In this document: positions 22,701 through 25,389 of the stretch, one piece after another
Position numbering within the stretch: position 1 is the first letter of the stretch
Layout: the number at the start of each line of letters is the position of its first letter
NCBI GenBank assembly: GCA_003498085.1
Contig: DNCM01000179.1
Span: 1 to 25,389 of the forward strand
Reading direction: 5' to 3'
Source: a bacterium
GTDB taxonomy: Bacteria; UBA9089; UBA9088
Length of the DNA: 25,389 nucleotides
Translations under genes and position numbers: made by a program
The notes under the pieces: generated by a model
What the model was told of the DNA's origin: nothing
What the model saw: only the letters and a program-made list of their open reading frames with translations
The model's database searches: none

Positions 22701-24819
22701 CACTTTTAAACCAGATGGCAGTATTGCACCTGGTTGGCCAAAGATATTATTTGAGGAATTAAACCTATACTATACTGTCCTGGGAGATATAGATAATGAT
22801 GGGGACATGGAGTTGCTTGCAACTGTTTATGATACTAATTCTAAGTTGTATAAATTATATGCCTTTCATCATGATGGTTCCCTTGTGACTAATTGGCCCA
22901 AAGAAGGTTTTAGGCCTTTTTTGGCAAATATTGACCTTGACGAAAATCTTGAGATTGTAACAATAAAAAGAGGAACAATAACTGTCTTAGAAGATGATGG
23001 GACTCCTAAGATAAATTTATTCACAAAACCAGGTGATTGTATAGTTTCACCTATGGTGATAGCAGATATTGATTTAGATGAAGATATAGAGATGATATGC
23101 GGAGGTAAAGAACCAGAATATGGCAGTCCATGGAGAAAAATCTACATCTGGGATTATGAAGAGAAATGCAAGAAAGGTGCATTAGAATGGGCAATGGAAA
23201 ATCATAATGCTCGCAGAACTAATTGCTATAATACAGATATTATCCATCCTGCTAAGATAGAAGATTTGCAAGCTAGGGATCCTACACCATACTCTATTGA
23301 TTTATTCTGGACTGCTACTGGTGATGATTATGATATTGGCACTGCTACTTTGTATTTCATCCGTTATGCTACATTTACAATCACCCTTGAGAACTGGCAT
23401 CTTGCCAACAAAGCTACCTTTTCTGCTACAAAATCTGCTGGTGAACAAGAATCATTTGTAATTCAAGAATTAGAAACAAATGCTACTTATTATTTCTGTA
23501 TTCAAGCACAGGATGACGGATTTAATCTATCACCATTATCAAACATTGCTTCTGCTACCATACCCACTGGACCACATATAACAGTAGAGAAGATACAAGA
23601 TAAACAAAAAGTAACACAGTATTCAACTGTAACATACACGATAATTTATAAAAACTCAGGATCAACAGTACTTACAGATATTGTTTTAACAGATACCCTC
23701 CCAAATGGTTCTGTTTCAACATTTATAATAGGAACACTAACACCATCAGAGGAAGGTTCAATAACCATCGATTACTACATAACAGAACCTGCAAGTCAAA
23801 CAATAGTAAACATAGCAGAGATAGAAGGGGATTCAGAAGAAGGAACAGTATCTTCCTCTTCCCAAGCAGTAGTCCGTGTTGTTGGAGCTTCAAGTATATC
23901 CCTAGAGAAACATGGACCATCAACTGCCTTAACCCTTTCAACCATAACATATACACTAATTTATAAAAACACAGGGGAAACAACCCTCTATGATGTTACT
24001 ATCATAGATAATGGAACATATCCAATAGGAACACTAACACCATCACAAGAAGGCTCAATAACTATCGATTACTACATAATGGAACCATCGTCGTCAACAA
24101 TAACAAATATTGCAACGATAGAAGGAAGAAGTTCCATCTGTCCAGACGATATAGTGTCTGCTTCTTCTTCTATAACAACCCATATAACTGGAATCCCAGG
24201 TATATCCCTAAATAAATCTGGACCGTCCCCTGCCTTAACCCAATCAACGATAACATACAAACTAACCTACAAGAACACAGGAACAACAAGGTTATACAAT
24301 GTGACAATAGAAGACCTCCTTCCAGATGGTTCTACCAAAACATATACAATTGGCACACTAACATCACTACAAGAAGGCTCAATATTTGTTGATTACTATG
24401 TAGAAGACCCCCCATCATCTACAATAACAAACATTGCAACGATAAAGGGAAATTCCATATGTCCCGATGGTACTGTATCTAGTTTCTCTTCAATAACAAC
24501 CCATATAATCGGAATCCCAAAGATAATCCTTACAAAAGAAGGACCAAATATATCAAAAACTGGAACAATAACCTATACAATAACTTACGAAAACATAGGG
24601 AATGACATCGCAAATGATGTTGTGATAATCGAAGTCTTACCAGAAAAAACAATATTAGAAACAATCAACAATCAACAACTAGCAACTAGCTATTATGTAA
24701 ATGGAAATTGGCAAGAAGGATTCAATGAGAATGCAACAAAAATAAGATGGATAATCCCAGAAGTCTTACCAAACCAAGAAGGAACGATAAGTTTTACAGT
24801 GAGGGTAAAAATGCAATGA
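19795..24819 (+). CDS. Gingipain-like C25 protease with CARDB, FG-GAP, FN3 and DUF11 modules
   Basis: A 1674-aa secreted protease. GTG start in a GTGA overlap with the nuclease gene; signal peptide about 1-18. Prodomain-like beta region about 25-250, then a C25 cysteine-protease domain about 264-615 with catalytic His490 (AYNGHG) and Cys528 (AVSCNTARF). The spacing of 38 residues is close to that in gingipains. A CARDB domain follows at about 623-740, then an FG-GAP/VCBS propeller at about 745-1140 with eight D-x-D-x-D/E calcium loops (GDIDGDGDLEI type), an FN3-like domain about 1152-1258, and four DUF11 repeats 1260-1674. C25 enzymes include secreted gingipains and the T9SS sortase PorU. The long adhesive tail fits a surface enzyme better than PorU. 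Substrate unknown. Confidence 0.85.
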   Translation: MKKISLVILLILPGIAQGKWLPFVDDSTKALVPEIKIIKDDPSGITLEANIFGADVDELQVKGAETFQLLSIPGHKYRFTQEVGRPKLPVIQVMLAIPDDVEIDILLPISDSQLLTSYLIYPVPKQVIKTTKEGYQYVAEEFTIDEEFYSRNIWYPELRIPCKIAATGYIRDQRILRLEIYPIQFNPVKKQLKAYSNIKIELKYLRKKGILASPKQPKMAAPFVRVLKHTLLNYKPTTISRFLPHAKRIGTVSYIIDLKNPSNSADYLIITSPDFYNDEYLNRLARHRAEFNGFDVAVVQTTNIYNEFPPPPGTQTEDISIKNFLKYVYNTWSAPSMSDNHLGYVLLFGDGTENAPGYVSYHVGGGWGGISAACDTWYTYLNDEDDLTYGCHLQDIMLGRLPLQYGTEANVVVDKIIQFEKNPTPGVWRNRALLVDGVLFEWVSRDYIKDNILSPIGFDVTIINGDEGGVGEDVFNAINNGQLLVAYNGHGTIVGWGVQAGENVSFSYRHVDRLSNGGKLPIAFAVSCNTARFNDEWDSLGELLVKKENGGAIAYWGASTICGPYELWMKEAYDFMAENHPYTFCLGEMALNAYIQFVLWYEEFNLLGDPALTVSRVPPEQGKAELEIEPIDINFSPSSPKPNQLTKITANVHNYGDTEASSVTVHFFLENPDKGGLEIGSKTITNILAKGEKEIEINWEADVEVGEYNIYVVIDPDNAIQEASKDNNKTYKLIEVNFYQQGWPKYIPPMRTGPFSVGDIDGDGDLEIVSICGNRVIYVWHHDGNLAGGWSKKIEGNDYTIPILADIDADGRLEIIVNGEDKLYIWNAGANDISGFPKEGTNLTSPAIGDIDGDGDLEIVIGMNNKLYVFHHDGRLVEGNWPKEMNLSKQDFPIIADLDKDGKGEIIVGVERNLYVWHGNGEFMSGQWPILFPYGVGVGISGVGDFDGDGELEIIARTTDYNNPKLNFYTFKPDGSIAPGWPKILFEELNLYYTVLGDIDNDGDMELLATVYDTNSKLYKLYAFHHDGSLVTNWPKEGFRPFLANIDLDENLEIVTIKRGTITVLEDDGTPKINLFTKPGDCIVSPMVIADIDLDEDIEMICGGKEPEYGSPWRKIYIWDYEEKCKKGALEWAMENHNARRTNCYNTDIIHPAKIEDLQARDPTPYSIDLFWTATGDDYDIGTATLYFIRYATFTITLENWHLANKATFSATKSAGEQESFVIQELETNATYYFCIQAQDDGFNLSPLSNIASATIPTGPHITVEKIQDKQKVTQYSTVTYTIIYKNSGSTVLTDIVLTDTLPNGSVSTFIIGTLTPSEEGSITIDYYITEPASQTIVNIAEIEGDSEEGTVSSSSQAVVRVVGASSISLEKHGPSTALTLSTITYTLIYKNTGETTLYDVTIIDNGTYPIGTLTPSQEGSITIDYYIMEPSSSTITNIATIEGRSSICPDDIVSASSSITTHITGIPGISLNKSGPSPALTQSTITYKLTYKNTGTTRLYNVTIEDLLPDGSTKTYTIGTLTSLQEGSIFVDYYVEDPPSSTITNIATIKGNSICPDGTVSSFSSITTHIIGIPKIILTKEGPNISKTGTITYTITYENIGNDIANDVVIIEVLPEKTILETINNQQLATSYYVNGNWQEGFNENATKIRWIIPEVLPNQEGTISFTVRVKMQ
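22069..23100 (+). repeat. Eight FG-GAP/VCBS propeller repeats within the C25 gene
   Basis: Calcium-loop codons recur at about 22069, 22207, 22339, 22480, 22624, 22783, 22924 and 23059, about 130-160 bp apart. Each is followed by an LEI-type strand and usually a V-W/F-H-H-D-G strand. The last two loops are partly degenerate (DLDEN and DLDED). Typical of integrin-like propellers that bind ligands or carbohydrate. Confidence 0.8.
23572..24813 (+). repeat. Four DUF11 repeats ending the C25 gene
   Basis: In-frame repeats start at 23572, 23887, 24193 and 24514, a period of 306-321 bp. Repeats 1-3 share T-x-TYT(L/I)-x-YKN-x-G, IGTLT, EGSI-x-(I/V)DYY and a Thr/Ser-rich strand, and repeats 2 and 3 are closest to each other. 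The fourth is a different subtype that matches the end of the nuclease gene (19543-19796) instead. Confidence 0.8.
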
Positions 24820-24947
24820 AATCTGTATTCTTGATGAGTCTAATTATTTTTACCCCAACTTACCGCCCTCAAAATGCACCTAAGTGCTTGAAATTCAATA
24901 GGTTATGTTCGATTTATATAAGATATGCATATTCAAAGAAATTATAG
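24816..24947 (+). pseudogene. 5' fragment of a further secreted-protein gene, cut by an IS element
   Basis: An ATG at 24816 overlaps the C25 stop (ATGA), the same junction used through this operon. It reads MKSVFLMSLIIFTPTYRPQN, a signal-peptide-like start. After about 20 codons the sequence runs into the left end of a transposase region. The remaining 23 codons to the TAG at 24947 look like non-coding IS leader (CLKFNRLCSIYIRYAYSKKL). The rest of the gene is probably beyond the element, outside the window, or lost. Confidence 0.5.
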
Positions 24948-25389
24948 GGTCTATGAGGGAAAGAATGGGGTAGTAAAGAAATATCGGCCTGTGCTTCTTA
25001 GACAGTGTTATTATGAGAAGGGGAAGATAAAGCAAAAAACTATTGCAAATCTATCAAAAGTACCAGAATATATTATACGGTTTGCTATTAGGAAGGATGA
25101 AGTTTACTATAAGATAGACGAATTAAACTTTGAGGATTCATTTCCTTATGGTCATAGTAGACAGGGCATTTAAGATGATAAAGAAGTATCTCCTCCATAT
25201 TCAGCCTATCTACCATTCAAAAGAAAGAAGGATTAAAGCACATACTTTTTTGTGTATGTTAGCCTATTATGTAGTATTGGAACTTAAGAAGAGATTAAGG
25301 GAATTATTTTCAGAGAATGGTAGTGGAAGAGATTACAAGCAGACATTAGAAGAAACCTTTAGGAAACTAAAAGAAATAAAGCTAGGATA
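24869..25389 (+). mobile_element. IS1634-like insertion element, internally deleted, right end not in window
   Basis: The interval holds the start and end of an IS1634-type transposase with the catalytic middle missing. The left boundary is uncertain. A hairpin TCAA-(AAT)-GCAC-CTAA-GTGC-TTGA at 24869-24891 lies between the operon fragment and the transposase ATG and may mark or lie near the left end. The matching right terminal repeat and any target duplication would be beyond 25389. The element has the same orientation as the operon. Confidence 0.55.
24925..25389 (+). pseudogene. IS1634-like transposase with deleted core (two out-of-frame fragments)
   Basis: Fragment 1 (24925-25155) reads MHIQRNYRVYEGKNG.., then a YRPVLLRQCYYEKGKIKQKT.. 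strand and a SFPYGH motif typical of the N-terminal part of IS1634-type transposases. It then leaves the family sequence and stops at 25173. Fragment 2, one frame on and open from 25148 to the window end, reads VDRAFKMIKKYLLHIQPIYHS and then KERRIKAHTFLCMLAYYVVLELKKRL, the C-terminal part of the same family. In the full protein these parts are separated by the catalytic core, so the DDE domain is gone and the enzyme cannot be active. The junction is near 25150-25157. The window ends at or just before the expected stop. Confidence 0.7.

Noticed and set aside
23572..24813. The roughly 310-bp periodicity as a CRISPR array
   Set aside because: The repeats are long, in frame and encode DUF11 domains; there are no short identical repeats with unique spacers anywhere in the window.

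Overview
The window is AT-rich, very densely coded bacterial DNA from a Gram-negative (diderm) organism. The evidence for a diderm is type IV pilus minor pilins with a PilY1-like tip protein, a PorV/PorQ-like outer-membrane beta-barrel, a SurA/PpiD-like periplasmic chaperone, and secreted proteins with FlgD/T9SS-type C-terminal domains. The mix of cohesin, dockerin, DUF11, lamin-tail and C25 domains resembles uncultivated candidate phyla around the FCB group (Omnitrophota-, WOR-3- or Desantisbacteria-like). The exact lineage cannot be fixed from this sequence alone.

Three gene blocks are present. Block 1 (about 31-6512, + strand) is a minor-pilin operon: GspH/FimT-like, PilV/GspI-like, PilW/GspJ-like and PilX/GspK-like proteins, then a 1342-aa PilY1-like adhesin with a VWA MIDAS motif, then a small secreted Cys-containing protein. 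Starts and stops overlap or nearly touch. It opens with a good -35 box and a possibly leaderless first gene.

Block 2 (6516-14266, - strand) runs from a secreted Asp-box propeller and a membrane-anchored parvulin-type PPIase through trpF, trpB and trpA, then a four-PEGA-domain membrane protein, and ends with accD. It converges on block 1 with a gap of only 3 bp. It therefore mixes tryptophan synthesis, fatty-acid synthesis and envelope genes in one apparent transcription unit.

A 475-bp AT-rich divergent intergenic region (14267-14741) holds a consensus sigma-70 promoter for block 3, a probable promoter for block 2, and several dyads. One of these contains a 16-bp motif that also occurs (15/16) just upstream of block 1.

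Block 3 (14742 to about 24870, + strand) is the accessory centrepiece: a cohesin/dockerin protein with a FlgD/T9SS-like tail, a tandem double-cohesin protein with a similar tail, a PorV/PorQ-like barrel, a secreted SNase-type nuclease with lamin-tail and DUF11 domains, and a 1674-aa gingipain-like C25 protease with CARDB, FG-GAP propeller, FN3 and four DUF11 modules. Start/stop overlaps suggest one operon for an extracellular, probably surface-assembled, nuclease/protease/scaffold system. A further secreted-protein gene begins with the same ATGA overlap but is cut off after about 20 codons by an IS1634-like element. That element's transposase has itself lost its middle.
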